DNA of 64,000 bases from CAZTBB01 sp964611755 (GCA_964611755.1 CAZTBB010000006.1:5595-69594); one strand, 5' to 3'. Shown: positions 52,590 through 62,080, counted from the stretch's first letter. Translations and numbers: made by a program. The notes: a model not told the origin generated them from the sequence alone.

Positions 52590-54722
52590 ATGATGCATCG
52601 TTTTACCCTATTTTTTCTGACTGTTTTTATGGCAATTTTCATTGTGTCTTTCAGCGCAATATTGCCGCAAGCTCAGGCTGAGCAGGGATTTGGTGAGCCT
52701 GACCGCTATGTGAAAATACGTTTGATGCCCGAGAGCAACCGCGTGGAGCCGGGGCAAGACATTTGGATCGGGATTGAAAAATCAATCTATCCGCATTGGC
52801 ATACCTATTGGACCAATGCCGGTGATTCCGGAACAGCCTTGCATGCGGACTGGACATTGCCCGAGGGGTTCGAGGTTGAAGGCATAGAGTTTCCATTCCC
52901 GAAATTGCTGCCTTACGGGCCATTGATGAATTACGGCTATGAGGGCAATACGGTTTTATTGCAAAAATTACGTGTTCCGGACACTTTGCCGGACGGGCCG
53001 ATCACGCTAAGCGTCGATATTGATTTGTTGGTGTGTAAGGAGATTTGCATCCCTGAATATAGTAACCATTCCCTTACCTTGAATGACGCATCTGTGCCGC
53101 GCGATGATAATCGTGGATATATAGAAGCCGCCCTGAATAAATTGCCCCAAGCTGAGGAGTGGGAGGCCGCGTATTCGCATAATGGTGAACAGTTTATTGT
53201 CACGCTAAGCCCTGATAAGAAAGAAATTTTTGACAAAATCGATACGCTGCGTTTCTATCCTGTTGATTGGGGTTTGATCGATAATGTGTCCGAACAAACC
53301 GTCGCTGTGGACGGGGATAAGATTGTTATCACCCAAGGTGCTGGAGATCGTATGGCGAGTGAGGTCCCCTCCCTAGGCGGCGTTTTGGTTGTTGATCAAT
53401 CATATGCCTATCAATTCAAGGCGTCATATGATCCGTCTCTACCACTGCCATCTGTGGCACAGGAAAGCCCGAACGCTTCTTTGACAACACAATTAGGGGC
53501 CGGTCAAATGGGTGCAAATATAGATGGCATGACAGTTTTTCAGGCAATTTTGTTCGCGCTAATCGGTGGCCTTATTTTGAATTTGATGCCTTGTGTCTTC
53601 CCGGTTTTGTCGATCAAGGCGCTCAGCCTGTCGAAGATGAAAGATAAAGAAGCCGGTAAGGCGATGATGAGCGGAATTGCTTACACGCTGGGTGTGGTGA
53701 TCAGCTTTGTTATCATTGCCGGTCTGCTGATCGTCTTGCAATCGGCGGGATCACAAATTGGCTGGGGGTTCCAATTACAAAACCCTGTGGTGATCGCCGT
53801 GCTTGTGTATTTGTTCTTCTTGATCGGATTAAATTTGGCCGGCTTTTTTGATATCTCCGGCCGCGCGGCTAATGTCGGGCAGGGGCTGACGCAAGGGGAT
53901 GGATTTATGCCATCCTTCTTTACAGGCACATTGGCAACGTTGGTGGCCACGCCATGCACAGCGCCTTTTATGGCCGGTGCTATCGGGTTTGCCGCAACGC
54001 AGCCCCCTGTCGTTTCCCTGAGTATTTTTGCCGCGCTTGGCTTTGGTCTGGCGCTGCCTTATTTGGTGATTAGTTTTGTGCCTGCCGCGCGTCATGCAAT
54101 GCCCAAGCCAGGCGCATGGATGGATACATTCAAGCAGTTCCTGAGCTTTCCGATGTTTGCCTCGGCGGCGTGGTTGTTCTGGGTGTTGACCCAGCAAGCC
54201 GGTTCATCCTCTCTCTTTATGGTGTTGATCGGGCTTGTGCTTATCGCCTTTGGTCTCTGGCTTTTGCGCTATCAGGGCGGGCTATCCAAAATTCTGGCGT
54301 TGCTATCATTCGGGGTTGCGCTCTGGGCCGCTGTGATGGCTGGGCCGGATAAGGTAGAGATGAAATTCGGTGCGCCGTTTGATCCGGCAAGCTTGTCTGA
54401 GGCGTTGGAAGGGGATGATCCCGTTTTTGTTGAAATGACCGCAGCTTGGTGCGTGACATGTAAATATAACAACGCTGTAGCGATTGATATTCGCCCCACG
54501 AGAGATCTGTTTTCTGAATATAACGTACAATATTATATAGGTGATTGGACCAATGAAGATCCGGTGATAACTGCATATCTTCAAGACTATGGACGTAATG
54601 GCGTTCCGCTCTATGTTTATTATGGGCCGCGAGACCCTGAAACCGGTGAGCGCCCCGATGAGGTTTTGTTGCCGCAGATTTTAACGCCCGGGATTGTCTC
54701 AGATGCAATCAAGGGACTTTAG
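52590..54722 (+). CDS. dsbD: DsbD/ScsB-type thiol:disulfide interchange protein
   Basis: A 710-residue membrane protein. A signal peptide (MMHRFTLFFLTVFMAIF..., cleavage near QAQA-EQ) is followed by a periplasmic beta domain with the pair LLVCKEICIPE, eight membrane helices with the redox cysteines in NLMPCVFPVLS and ATPCTAPFMAGA, and a C-terminal thioredoxin-like domain with AAWCVTCKYNN. It carries electrons from cytoplasmic thioredoxin to periplasmic proteins. The long N-terminal domain resembles ScsB-type members. AAAGGACG lies before the ATG. The next gene encodes a probable partner 21 nt away. Confidence 0.9.
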   Translation: MMHRFTLFFLTVFMAIFIVSFSAILPQAQAEQGFGEPDRYVKIRLMPESNRVEPGQDIWIGIEKSIYPHWHTYWTNAGDSGTALHADWTLPEGFEVEGIEFPFPKLLPYGPLMNYGYEGNTVLLQKLRVPDTLPDGPITLSVDIDLLVCKEICIPEYSNHSLTLNDASVPRDDNRGYIEAALNKLPQAEEWEAAYSHNGEQFIVTLSPDKKEIFDKIDTLRFYPVDWGLIDNVSEQTVAVDGDKIVITQGAGDRMASEVPSLGGVLVVDQSYAYQFKASYDPSLPLPSVAQESPNASLTTQLGAGQMGANIDGMTVFQAILFALIGGLILNLMPCVFPVLSIKALSLSKMKDKEAGKAMMSGIAYTLGVVISFVIIAGLLIVLQSAGSQIGWGFQLQNPVVIAVLVYLFFLIGLNLAGFFDISGRAANVGQGLTQGDGFMPSFFTGTLATLVATPCTAPFMAGAIGFAATQPPVVSLSIFAALGFGLALPYLVISFVPAARHAMPKPGAWMDTFKQFLSFPMFASAAWLFWVLTQQAGSSSLFMVLIGLVLIAFGLWLLRYQGGLSKILALLSFGVALWAAVMAGPDKVEMKFGAPFDPASLSEALEGDDPVFVEMTAAWCVTCKYNNAVAIDIRPTRDLFSEYNVQYYIGDWTNEDPVITAYLQDYGRNGVPLYVYYGPRDPETGERPDEVLLPQILTPGIVSDAIKGL

Positions 54723-54743
54723 AAAAACGCAAAGGAGAGAAAT

Positions 54744-55367
54744 ATGCGTATGATGAAAAAACTTTTGGCTTTGGCAGTAATGCTCAGCGCTGGTTTGTTA
54801 ATAGCTCAGGGGGCTGCGGATGCTGCGCCTGAAATTGGTGAGCCTGCCCCTGATTTTCAGGCGGTTGATGTTGATGGAAATACTTTTAACCTGAGTGACC
54901 ATAAGGGCAAGATCGTGGTATTGGAATGGTCTAATCATCTCTGCCCGTTTGTGATTAAACATTATGATACCGGCAACATGCAAAAAACCCAAAAAGAAGC
55001 CCGCGCTATGGGGGATGTCGAATGGGTTAAGATTGTATCCTCGGCGCCGGGTAAGCAGGGCCATTTAACGGCGGAAGATGCCAAAGCCCTCGAAGCAGAG
55101 TCCGGCACAGAGATTACAACAAAAATCTTGGATGAAAGCGGTGATATTGGCCGTCTATATGATGCCAAGACAACACCTCATATGTTTGTGATTGATGCGC
55201 TTGGCAATCTGGCCTATGCGGGGGCGATTGATGATAACCCAAGCCCGCGCGCGAGCACCGTTGAGGGCGCTCAGAACTATGTTTTGGCAGCCGTTGAATC
55301 CCTTGTTAATGGTGAAAAAATCGAGGTGGCCAGCTCAAATCCTTATGGCTGCTCGGTAAAATACTAA
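54744..55367 (+). CDS. Secreted thioredoxin-fold (AhpC/TSA-like) protein
   Basis: A 207-residue protein with signal peptide MRMMKKLLALAVMLSAGLLI and cleavage near ADA-AP. The mature domain begins IGEPAPDFQAVDVDGNTFNLSD, the redoxin/TlpA pattern, and has a single catalytic cysteine in EWSNHLCPFVIKHY, with TTPHMFVID providing the cis-proline. A second cysteine is near the C-terminus (YGCSVKY). A peroxiredoxin-like or single-cysteine reductant-accepting role in the periplasm, kept reduced by the DsbD upstream, is likely. AAGGAG precedes the ATG and a strong terminator follows. Confidence 0.8.
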   Translation: MRMMKKLLALAVMLSAGLLIAQGAADAAPEIGEPAPDFQAVDVDGNTFNLSDHKGKIVVLEWSNHLCPFVIKHYDTGNMQKTQKEARAMGDVEWVKIVSSAPGKQGHLTAEDAKALEAESGTEITTKILDESGDIGRLYDAKTTPHMFVIDALGNLAYAGAIDDNPSPRASTVEGAQNYVLAAVESLVNGEKIEVASSNPYGCSVKY

Positions 55368-55391
55368 AATCGTATTCATAAAGTGTTATTC

Positions 55392-55427
55392 AAGCCGCTT
55401 TCCCGTGATCAGGGAGGCGGCTTTTTT
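55392..55427 (+). terminator. Terminator of the dsbD unit
   Basis: AAGCCGC (55392-55398) with TCCC inside pairs with GGGA and GCGGCTT (55117-type arm at 55417-55423), followed by TTTT. Confidence 0.85.
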
Positions 55428-55532
55428 AAGCGGTTGTCCCCATCTTATAAGGCGTACAAAAAAGTTGATCTTGCGAGGGACAGGCGTTCAGAATTATGGT
55501 ATGTTTGAAATGTAAAGGTTCGCGTTTTAACT

Positions 55533-57491
55533 ATGTCCAGTGCCGTTTCAAATAAAAAAGCCGCTAAAAACAGCAAAGAAATACCGTCTATAAAAGCAAA
55601 AGCCGGTAAACCATCCTTGCGCTTTGCGATGACCGTAGAGGGGCAAATTATTTATGCCGATGACGGTTTGGCGAATATGATCGGGCAAGATGCGGGTGAG
55701 CATAGCGAATTTTTTGAAATGTTCGATCTACCGGCAAATTTTGATTTGGCCGATATCGACAATTATGAGGCCAAATTACAGCCTGTTGGGGCATCCAAGG
55801 CTCTGCAATGCCGCATTGAGCGTTTTCAAACCAAGGCGAAGCAAGAAATATTTGTGGTCTCTTTACATGAAAACAAAAAAGCACAATCAAGCCAATCAAT
55901 GCAGGGCTTTATTCAGCAAGCAGAAAAAGCCGCAGAGGAATATCGTAAGACACAGGCCATCGGATCTCTGGAAGAGCAATCCGATCTGCGCCGTTTCTTG
56001 AATATGTCTCATGATGTGATGGTGGTCATTGATCGTTCGGGCGATATTGTTCGTGTAAATAGAACCTTTAATGGCTTAATCGGTTATAATGATGATGATC
56101 TGGCTCAAATGAATTTCATTGAAATGTTCGACATTCAGGACCGCCCATTTATTCGTAACACGATGCAAAATCTGGAGGATTATGAAACCGAAGATGGGTG
56201 GAATATTCTTGATTTTGAAGCTGTGCTGAACACAGAGACAGGCCAGAGAGTGATCATGGAATGGCGCATGCGTCAAAAGGATGATCTGATTTATTGTGTC
56301 GGCCGTGATTTGACGGAGATTCGTAATAATGAAACGGCGCTCATTAAACGTGAACAACAATTGTTACAGGCCGAGGCCATTGGCCGTATGGGCAATTGGC
56401 ACTGGGTTGTGGGGGAGCGTGACATCACATGGTCGCAGGAGATTTTTAGAATATTCGGACGTGACTCTTCAGAGTTTCAACCCTCACTTGATATTTTGAA
56501 TGAGGTCGTTCATCGCCGTGATGTCGGGCGCGTTATTCAAGGATTCCAGCGAGCAATCATTGAGGAAAATGATTACGATATGGAGTTCCAAATTATTCGT
56601 CCGGGAGGCGAGCGCCGCTTTATTCGTTGTGAGGGGCGCTGTGAGAAGGATGATGAAGGCGATGTTGTCGCGCTGTATGGCATTATGCAGGATATGACGG
56701 ATCGTATCGAATATGAGCGTCAGCTCAAGGAGGCAAAGGATCAGGCGGAGCGTGCTTATGCTGCCAAATCACAATTTCTGGCCAATATGTCACATGAACT
56801 TCGCACACCACTCAATGCCATTATCGGCTTTTCGGAGATGATCCAACGCCAGCTTTTGGGCCCTGTGGGGAATGACAAATATTTGGATTACATTGCCGGT
56901 ATCCGCGAAAGCGGTGAGCATTTATTGGATTTGATCAGTGATATTTTGGATATGTCCAAAATCGAGGCCGGTAAGTACGAGCTCGACCTTGAAGAGCTTA
57001 ATGTCCATAAGGTCATTAAATTAGCGGCCCATATGATGCAGGGACGAGCCGAGGAGAGCGGTGTCAGGCTTATTCTCGATTTGAATGAAGAGGAAGACGA
57101 AAACCTGCAAATTGTTGCTGATCGCCGTGCTTTCATGCAGGTGATGCTCAATCTTATGTCGAATGCTGTGAAATTTACCGATACCAATGGGGAAGTGCAT
57201 GTAAAGTGTTTCAAGCGCGAAGAGGGAATTTCCGTGCATGTCGTTGATAATGGTATTGGTATTCCGGCCAATAAATTACAATGCATTACAAACCCGTTCG
57301 AGCAAGCCTCCTCCTCTTATACGCGCGAACATGAGGGCACCGGCCTTGGTCTCTCTATCACCAAGGAATTGATCGAGATGCATGCCGGCTCGTTGCATAT
57401 TGATTCGCAGGTGGGTGAGGGAACAACTGTGCGGGTGCGTTTTCCTAATAATGCGCATGATGCAATGTTGGCTAAAAAGAAGGCTGGCTGA
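55533..57491 (+). CDS. Soluble PAS-domain sensor histidine kinase
   Basis: A 652-residue protein without membrane segments. A weak N-terminal PAS-like region (about 25-115) is followed by two PAS domains (about 150-270 and 280-395), the second with a PAC-type end. The HisKA domain has H421 in NMSHELRTPLNAIIGFSE. The HATPase domain shows the N box (LNLMSNAVKFT), G1 (DNGIGI), F (FEQ) and G2 (GTGLGLSI). It resembles the PleC/DivJ group of cell-cycle kinases in alphaproteobacteria in this arrangement. No response regulator is adjacent, so its partner lies elsewhere. The sensed signal is unknown. Confidence 0.9.
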   Translation: MSSAVSNKKAAKNSKEIPSIKAKAGKPSLRFAMTVEGQIIYADDGLANMIGQDAGEHSEFFEMFDLPANFDLADIDNYEAKLQPVGASKALQCRIERFQTKAKQEIFVVSLHENKKAQSSQSMQGFIQQAEKAAEEYRKTQAIGSLEEQSDLRRFLNMSHDVMVVIDRSGDIVRVNRTFNGLIGYNDDDLAQMNFIEMFDIQDRPFIRNTMQNLEDYETEDGWNILDFEAVLNTETGQRVIMEWRMRQKDDLIYCVGRDLTEIRNNETALIKREQQLLQAEAIGRMGNWHWVVGERDITWSQEIFRIFGRDSSEFQPSLDILNEVVHRRDVGRVIQGFQRAIIEENDYDMEFQIIRPGGERRFIRCEGRCEKDDEGDVVALYGIMQDMTDRIEYERQLKEAKDQAERAYAAKSQFLANMSHELRTPLNAIIGFSEMIQRQLLGPVGNDKYLDYIAGIRESGEHLLDLISDILDMSKIEAGKYELDLEELNVHKVIKLAAHMMQGRAEESGVRLILDLNEEEDENLQIVADRRAFMQVMLNLMSNAVKFTDTNGEVHVKCFKREEGISVHVVDNGIGIPANKLQCITNPFEQASSSYTREHEGTGLGLSITKELIEMHAGSLHIDSQVGEGTTVRVRFPNNAHDAMLAKKKAG

Positions 57492-57493
57492 GC

Positions 57494-58414
57494 TTAGGCT
57501 TGTTTAAAGAGGGAGATGGCATATTCCTCGGCATCAAGACACCCCTGAAGCCCTTCTTTATAGCTTGGGTATTTGAGGGTTACGCCAAGCTCCTCGGTGA
57601 TTTTCTTGTTTGTCATGATGCGGTTATCCATGTAAAAACTTCTGGCCATTGGCGGCAGGTTCGCTTGTTCAAAGTTGACTAAAGGCGGTACCGGCCGTTT
57701 GAGTAACTCACAGGCATATTCAATAACGTCATGACTTGGCGCCGGATGGCCATCATTAACATTGTATATTTCTCCGGGAGCCGGATTGTTTATCGATGCA
57801 ATCAGGACGTTGGCAATATCCTCGACATGGATGCGGCCGAATTGATGGTTTTCTTTAAAGATGCGTCTTGCGAGGCCCGCCCGTACGGAATCAAGGGCGC
57901 TGCGTCCGGGGCCATAAATGCCCGATAGGCGGAAAATATGGACAGGCAATTGTTTCGATTTGAAAAGCGACAGCCATTGCTCTTCTGCTTTGACACGGCG
58001 TGAGCCTCGTTTGGAACTTGGGCGTAGCTCGGAAGTCTCATCAACCTCTCCGCCATCACGATTGCCATAGACGCCTGTGGTGGAGAGATAGCCCACCCAT
58101 TCCAGATTTGGGATTTGGAGAATATCATCGGCATAGGACAAAAATGTCGGATCACCGGCATCATCAGGCGGAGTGGAAATAAGCAGATGAGTGACATCAC
58201 GCATCAGGAAAACCGGGTCTGTCAGAGGGCAGTTGGGCTTGAATATATGGGCATTGATGCCGCGCTCTTTCAAAAGTTCCTGTTTTTCGGCATCACGCGT
58301 TGTGCCTGAAATTTTCCAGCTCTGTTCTGGCTGATCCAAGAGGGCGTGGCTGAGATAATCACAGCTATAACCAAAGCCATAACAAAAAAGGTGCTTCTGA
58401 GGGGGGTGCGTCAT
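57494..58414 (-). CDS. NAD(P)-dependent epimerase/dehydratase-like SDR protein
   Basis: A 306-residue extended SDR protein. The N-terminal Rossmann loop is FCYGFGYSCDYL, a G-x-G-x-x pattern at about residues 11-16. STTGVYGNRDG contains the conserved tyrosine region, RLSGIYGPGRSALD the substrate segment and IHVEDIANVLIASI the C-terminal motif. Related proteins are nucleotide-sugar epimerases or YeeZ-like atypical members. It begins 28 nt after the fzlA stop, in the same direction. No clear ribosome-binding site. Substrate unknown. Confidence 0.75.
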   Translation of the reverse strand: MTHPPQKHLFCYGFGYSCDYLSHALLDQPEQSWKISGTTRDAEKQELLKERGINAHIFKPNCPLTDPVFLMRDVTHLLISTPPDDAGDPTFLSYADDILQIPNLEWVGYLSTTGVYGNRDGGEVDETSELRPSSKRGSRRVKAEEQWLSLFKSKQLPVHIFRLSGIYGPGRSALDSVRAGLARRIFKENHQFGRIHVEDIANVLIASINNPAPGEIYNVNDGHPAPSHDVIEYACELLKRPVPPLVNFEQANLPPMARSFYMDNRIMTNKKITEELGVTLKYPSYKEGLQGCLDAEEYAISLFKQA

Positions 58415-58442
58415 GTTTGGGTGGAGCTCCGACTATGGTGTC

Positions 58443-59111
58443 TTAAAAATCGACGTTCTCGTAGTGACCTGCCGGTGTAAAGCCGGGAATGCGGTCTTCG
58501 AGCAGTGGCTTGAAGCTCGGTCTGGATTTGACTTTGGCATACCATTCGCGGGCGGCATGGTGCTCTTCCCATGGGACATCCCCAATATAGTCAATGGCAG
58601 ATAGATGCGCAGCTGCAGCAATATCGGCAAGGGAGAAATCATCCCCTGCAAGCCATGTGCGCTTTTCCGTCAGAAATCCAATATAGTCCAGATGATAATG
58701 GATATTGGCATGGCCGGCGCGGATGGATGGCCCATGTGGCTCGCCCAATTTTAGAAAGCGCTTCATTAGTTTTTCACCAACAAGATTTTCTGTGACCTCG
58801 CGGTTAAATTTTACATCAAACCAGCTGGTCAGGCGGCGCGTTTCCGAGCGTTGAACAGGATCATTCCCGAGCAGGTTCACATCCGTATATACCTCTTCCA
58901 GATATTCACACACCACTTGTGAATTTGCAATTGTTGTGCCATCAGACTCGACCAGTACAGGCACATCCCCCGCGGGGTTCATCGCCAAAAACTCTGTCCG
59001 GCGTTCCCAGATTTTCTCAATTTGCAGTTCAAATTCCAGATTTTTTTCAGCCAGAGCAATTCTTACTTTGCGAGAAAAAGGGTGTAGCCAAAGATGAAAC
59101 AAGGTGCGCAT
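58443..59111 (-). CDS. fzlA: FzlA, FtsZ-binding glutathione S-transferase homologue
   Basis: A 222-residue GST-fold protein: thioredoxin-like N-terminal domain (MRTLFHLWLHPFSRKVRIALAEK at 1-23, NPAGDVPVLVE with the cis-proline) and a helical C-terminal domain. The end, SRPSFKPLLEDRIPGFTPAGHYENVDF (about 195-222), resembles the conserved C-terminus of Caulobacter FzlA, which binds FtsZ and is needed for constriction. Alphaproteobacterial context supports it; an ordinary GST is the alternative. It precedes the SDR gene. Confidence 0.75.
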   Translation of the reverse strand: MRTLFHLWLHPFSRKVRIALAEKNLEFELQIEKIWERRTEFLAMNPAGDVPVLVESDGTTIANSQVVCEYLEEVYTDVNLLGNDPVQRSETRRLTSWFDVKFNREVTENLVGEKLMKRFLKLGEPHGPSIRAGHANIHYHLDYIGFLTEKRTWLAGDDFSLADIAAAAHLSAIDYIGDVPWEEHHAAREWYAKVKSRPSFKPLLEDRIPGFTPAGHYENVDF

Positions 59112-59228
59112 GGTCAGAACGTGTTTCCCTAAATAATTATTTACTTATTTTTTGTTTATATGTGAATCTTTACATGGTTTTGTGGATAAGGGCAAATGGT
59201 GTTTTTGATTCAATCCCTAAGGATGAAA

Positions 59229-59432
59229 TCAGGAAGCGACGTATAAGCTGTATACCTGAACAAAAGCATAGGCACTAGCCGCGGCCACGATCCAGTTCAA
59301 AAGCCCGTATATCTTGAGGTTTGCGTTATTCAAAAGCTCATCACGGCTGCGGTTTTTCAGCAGACCCATCAATATGATTTGCCCGAGAGCAAATCCGCAC
59401 AAAAACCCAATAAAGCCAATCACGTAAATCAT
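59229..59432 (-). CDS. Small membrane protein, unknown function
   Basis: A 67-residue protein with two hydrophobic helices (about 1-25, IGFIGFLCGFALGQIILMGLL, and 40-62, IYGLLNWIVAAASAYAFVQV) and a polar linker (KNRSRDELLNNANL). No ribosome-binding site is evident. It lies in the gap between fzlA and the divergent uppP. Composition supports a real small membrane protein; function unknown. Confidence 0.5.
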   Translation of the reverse strand: MIYVIGFIGFLCGFALGQIILMGLLKNRSRDELLNNANLKIYGLLNWIVAAASAYAFVQVYSLYVAS

Positions 59433-59520
59433 CGTGTTTTATTTTGGCGCAGTTTATCCAAAAATCAAGCTAGCGAATCATGTATAACCATAAAGAGATA
59501 TTTACAAAATCCGAGAGATT

Positions 59521-60360
59521 ATGCCGCTGACACTTTTAATCATTTTGGCCTTGGTGCAAGGCATAACCGAATTTTTGCCGATTAGCTCGAGCGGACATTT
59601 GGTGTTGATCCACGAGCTGGGTTGGCCGGGTGTTGAGCGTGATGAAAATCGTGAGCTATTGATTGATGTTGCTGTGCATGTCGGCACGCTGCTCTCTGTG
59701 TTGCTGTATTTTCACAAAGATCTGTTTGCCATGATTATGGGCGTTTTGAGGCTCGTGCTTGGGCGCCTCGATGATCAGGGTACCAAGCTTGCTTTATTGG
59801 TGATCCTTGGCTCATTGCCGGTGATTGCCGCGGGTTTTGCTTTGCATCTCTGGGATCCTACCTGGCTGCGGAGCCTGGAGATTATGGCGTGGACCACGAT
59901 TATCTTCGGTGCCTTGCTATGGTTTGTGGATGTCAAAGCTCCGAATGAAAAATCATTGGATGCCCTCAGCTGGCGCGGAGCGCTTGTCATTGGTTTTGCA
60001 CAAATCTTGGCGCTTATCCCCGGAACAAGCCGATCCGGGATTACAATGACCGCTGCCAGAGCTCTGGGCTATAGCCGCACGCAGGCGGCGCGTTATTCGT
60101 TGCTTCTGGCAATGGTGGCGATTAGCGGTGCGGGCGTTCTTGGCGCTAAAGATGTACTGGAGAGCGGCGATGTTGTTTTGGCGATGGATGTATTGATTGC
60201 GGCTGCGCTAGCTTTTGTCTCTGCGCTGGTCGCGATTGCTGTGATGATGAAATGGCTGGCGCGCGCAACTTTTGCACCGTTTGCGATTTACCGCATTGTG
60301 CTGGGTGTTATTCTGCTGGCTCTGCTTTATTCGGGCGTTCTTGTGATCCCAGAATTGTAA
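59521..60360 (+). CDS. uppP: Undecaprenyl-diphosphatase UppP (BacA)
   Basis: A 279-residue integral membrane enzyme that dephosphorylates undecaprenyl pyrophosphate, recycling the peptidoglycan lipid carrier. Signatures: GITEFLPISSSGHLVL (about 15-30) with the catalytic glutamate and serines, and IPGTSRSGITMTAARALG with the arginine of the second half. GAGAG precedes the ATG. Its last 53 nt overlap rsmD on the other strand. Confidence 0.95.
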   Translation: MPLTLLIILALVQGITEFLPISSSGHLVLIHELGWPGVERDENRELLIDVAVHVGTLLSVLLYFHKDLFAMIMGVLRLVLGRLDDQGTKLALLVILGSLPVIAAGFALHLWDPTWLRSLEIMAWTTIIFGALLWFVDVKAPNEKSLDALSWRGALVIGFAQILALIPGTSRSGITMTAARALGYSRTQAARYSLLLAMVAISGAGVLGAKDVLESGDVVLAMDVLIAAALAFVSALVAIAVMMKWLARATFAPFAIYRIVLGVILLALLYSGVLVIPEL

Positions 60361-60880
60361 TCTTGGTCTCGCCGTATATTTTTTCTGATTTTACATCAAA
60401 GTCTTGGCCTGTATAGGACCAGTGCTTTTCACTCTCGCAGATAAGTATGGCTGAAGCGGAGAGCCATTTTCCAGTGCGGAGCGCTGTGAGGGATTGAGTG
60501 ATGTAATCCTTATTATAGGGCGGGTCCAGAAAGATGAGATCATAGGGTGCCTCGTTATTCGAGGGAAGCTTTGATGTATCACCGCGTTTAAACGCACAGC
60601 GACCATCCGCGCCAAGCCCCTTTGCATTCTCTTTGGTAAGGCTAAGGGATTCGGGGCTTTTATCGATGAAAAGGCAATGTTCTGCCCCTCTGGAGAGGGC
60701 TTCGAGACCCAAAGCGCCTGTGCCGCAAAACCCATCAAGAACGCGGGCATTATCTAGCGCATCCAGTGAGCCAAGAGCATTGAATAGCGCGCCGCGGATT
60801 TTATCGGATGTCGGGCGGATATCTTTGCCCTTGGGAGTCATAAGGCGGCGTCCGCCATATATGCCACTGACGATGCGCAT
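60308..60880 (-). CDS. rsmD: 16S rRNA (guanine966-N2)-methyltransferase RsmD
   Basis: A 190-residue class I methyltransferase. MRIVSGIYGGRRLMTPKG at the N-terminus, RPTSDKIRGALFNAL, the SAM-binding VLDGFCGTGALGLEALSRGA and the target-base motif IFLDPPYNKD (DPPY) together identify RsmD. Its ATG shares the A of the upstream pseudouridine synthase stop (TAATG), so the two are translationally coupled. The 3' end overlaps uppP by 53 nt. Confidence 0.95.
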   Translation of the reverse strand: MRIVSGIYGGRRLMTPKGKDIRPTSDKIRGALFNALGSLDALDNARVLDGFCGTGALGLEALSRGAEHCLFIDKSPESLSLTKENAKGLGADGRCAFKRGDTSKLPSNNEAPYDLIFLDPPYNKDYITQSLTALRTGKWLSASAILICESEKHWSYTGQDFDVKSEKIYGETKITILGSQERPNKAEPAE

Positions 60881-61638
60881 TACTGCGTCTCTTTGAAATA
60901 TTTAGAGATTTGCGCATGCAACACTTTTTCAGGGACTTCTTCCACGGCGCCGCGTTGCAATTTACCGAGCATGAAGGGGCCATAAGATAGGCGCATTAAG
61001 CGATTGACTTGCAGACCCAACGCTTCCATGACGCGGCGGATTTCTCTGTTTTTCCCTTCTTTGAGGGTGATACTCAGCCAGCTATTCGTGCCTTGTGTGC
61101 TATCCACCTCGGCGATGATGGATTTATAGCGCACCCCTTCGATAGTGATGCCGTTTTTCAGGTTTTTAAGGCGTTCTTCATTGATGCGGCCATGCACGCG
61201 CACACGGTATTTGCGGCTCCAGCCTGTGGCGGGGAGTTCCAGATAACGCGAGAGCTCACCATCATTGGTCAGAAGCAATAGCCCTTCTGTATTTAAATCC
61301 AGACGGCCAACCGAGACGACGCGCGGCAGGTGAGCGGGGAGCTTATCAAAAATAGTATCGCGCCCTTGCTCATCTTTGTGGGTGGTCACGAGGCCAGAGG
61401 GCTTATGATACATGAAGAGGCGCGTTTTTTCCTTGGAGGGAAGGAGGGTTCCATCTACCTCAACCTTATCGCTCTCACTTACTGTGAAGGCTGGGCTGTT
61501 CAGGAGCTTGCCATTGACGCGCACGCGCCCGGCCTCAATCCATTTTTCGGCATCACGCCTGGAACATAATCCGGCTCGTGCAATTCTCTTGGCAATACGC
61601 TCGGTTTTGTGGTTTTCTTCACTCATGGACACAGACAT
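60880..61638 (-). CDS. rluB: RluB/RsuA-family pseudouridine synthase
   Basis: A 252-residue enzyme with an N-terminal S4 RNA-binding domain (RIAKRIARAGLCSRRDAEKWIEAGRVRVNG, about 14-43) and the RsuA-type catalytic domain: GRLDLNTEGLLLLTNDG contains the catalytic aspartate, and KEGKNREIRRVME the second motif. RluB (23S U2605) is the closest type by length, but RluF or RsuA cannot be excluded. ATG 61638 and 61626 are possible starts; the second overlaps the ATG of tadA on the other strand. Confidence 0.87.
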   Translation of the reverse strand: MSVSMSEENHKTERIAKRIARAGLCSRRDAEKWIEAGRVRVNGKLLNSPAFTVSESDKVEVDGTLLPSKEKTRLFMYHKPSGLVTTHKDEQGRDTIFDKLPAHLPRVVSVGRLDLNTEGLLLLTNDGELSRYLELPATGWSRKYRVRVHGRINEERLKNLKNGITIEGVRYKSIIAEVDSTQGTNSWLSITLKEGKNREIRRVMEALGLQVNRLMRLSYGPFMLGKLQRGAVEEVPEKVLHAQISKYFKETQ

Positions 61639-62080
61639 AGCATTGATGAGGCTTGCATTGGAAGAAGCAAATGATGCCGCGGCACGAAATGAGGTGCCGA
61701 TTGGTGCTCTTATTGTGGACCCAGCAAGCGGTGAGGTGATGGCCAGAGCCGGTAATCGTACGCGTGAGCGCCATGATCCAAGCGCCCATGCAGAAATGCT
61801 CTGTATTCGTGAGGCCTGTGAAAAAGCGGGGGCGCAGCGTATTCCGGACTTTGATCTTTATGTCACATTAGAGCCATGCACTATGTGCGCAGCGGCGATC
61901 AGCTTTGCGCGGATCAGGCGGCTGGTGATTGGGGCAGTTGATCCTAAGGGCGGGGGTGTGCTCTCTGGTGTCAAATTTTTCGACCAGCCCACCTGTCATC
62001 ACAAGATCGAGATTGTCAGCGGTGTCTTAGAGGATGAGTGCAGCGTTATTTTAAAGGACTTCTTTCAGGCGCGGCGTTAG
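61625..62080 (+). CDS. tadA: tRNA(adenine34) deaminase TadA
   Basis: A 151-residue zinc deaminase that converts the wobble adenosine of tRNA-Arg to inosine. The zinc site is HAEMLC (histidine and catalytic glutamate) and EPCTMCAAAI (PCxxC). The typical MxLALEEAxDAAxxNEVPIGALIV start and the KGGGVLSGVKFF segment are seen. ATG 61625 is the likely start; longer frames upstream are on the wrong side of rluB. Its start codon overlaps a start codon of rluB (CATG), and its end overlaps folA by 4 nt. Confidence 0.92.
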   Translation: MDTDIALMRLALEEANDAAARNEVPIGALIVDPASGEVMARAGNRTRERHDPSAHAEMLCIREACEKAGAQRIPDFDLYVTLEPCTMCAAAISFARIRRLVIGAVDPKGGGVLSGVKFFDQPTCHHKIEIVSGVLEDECSVILKDFFQARR

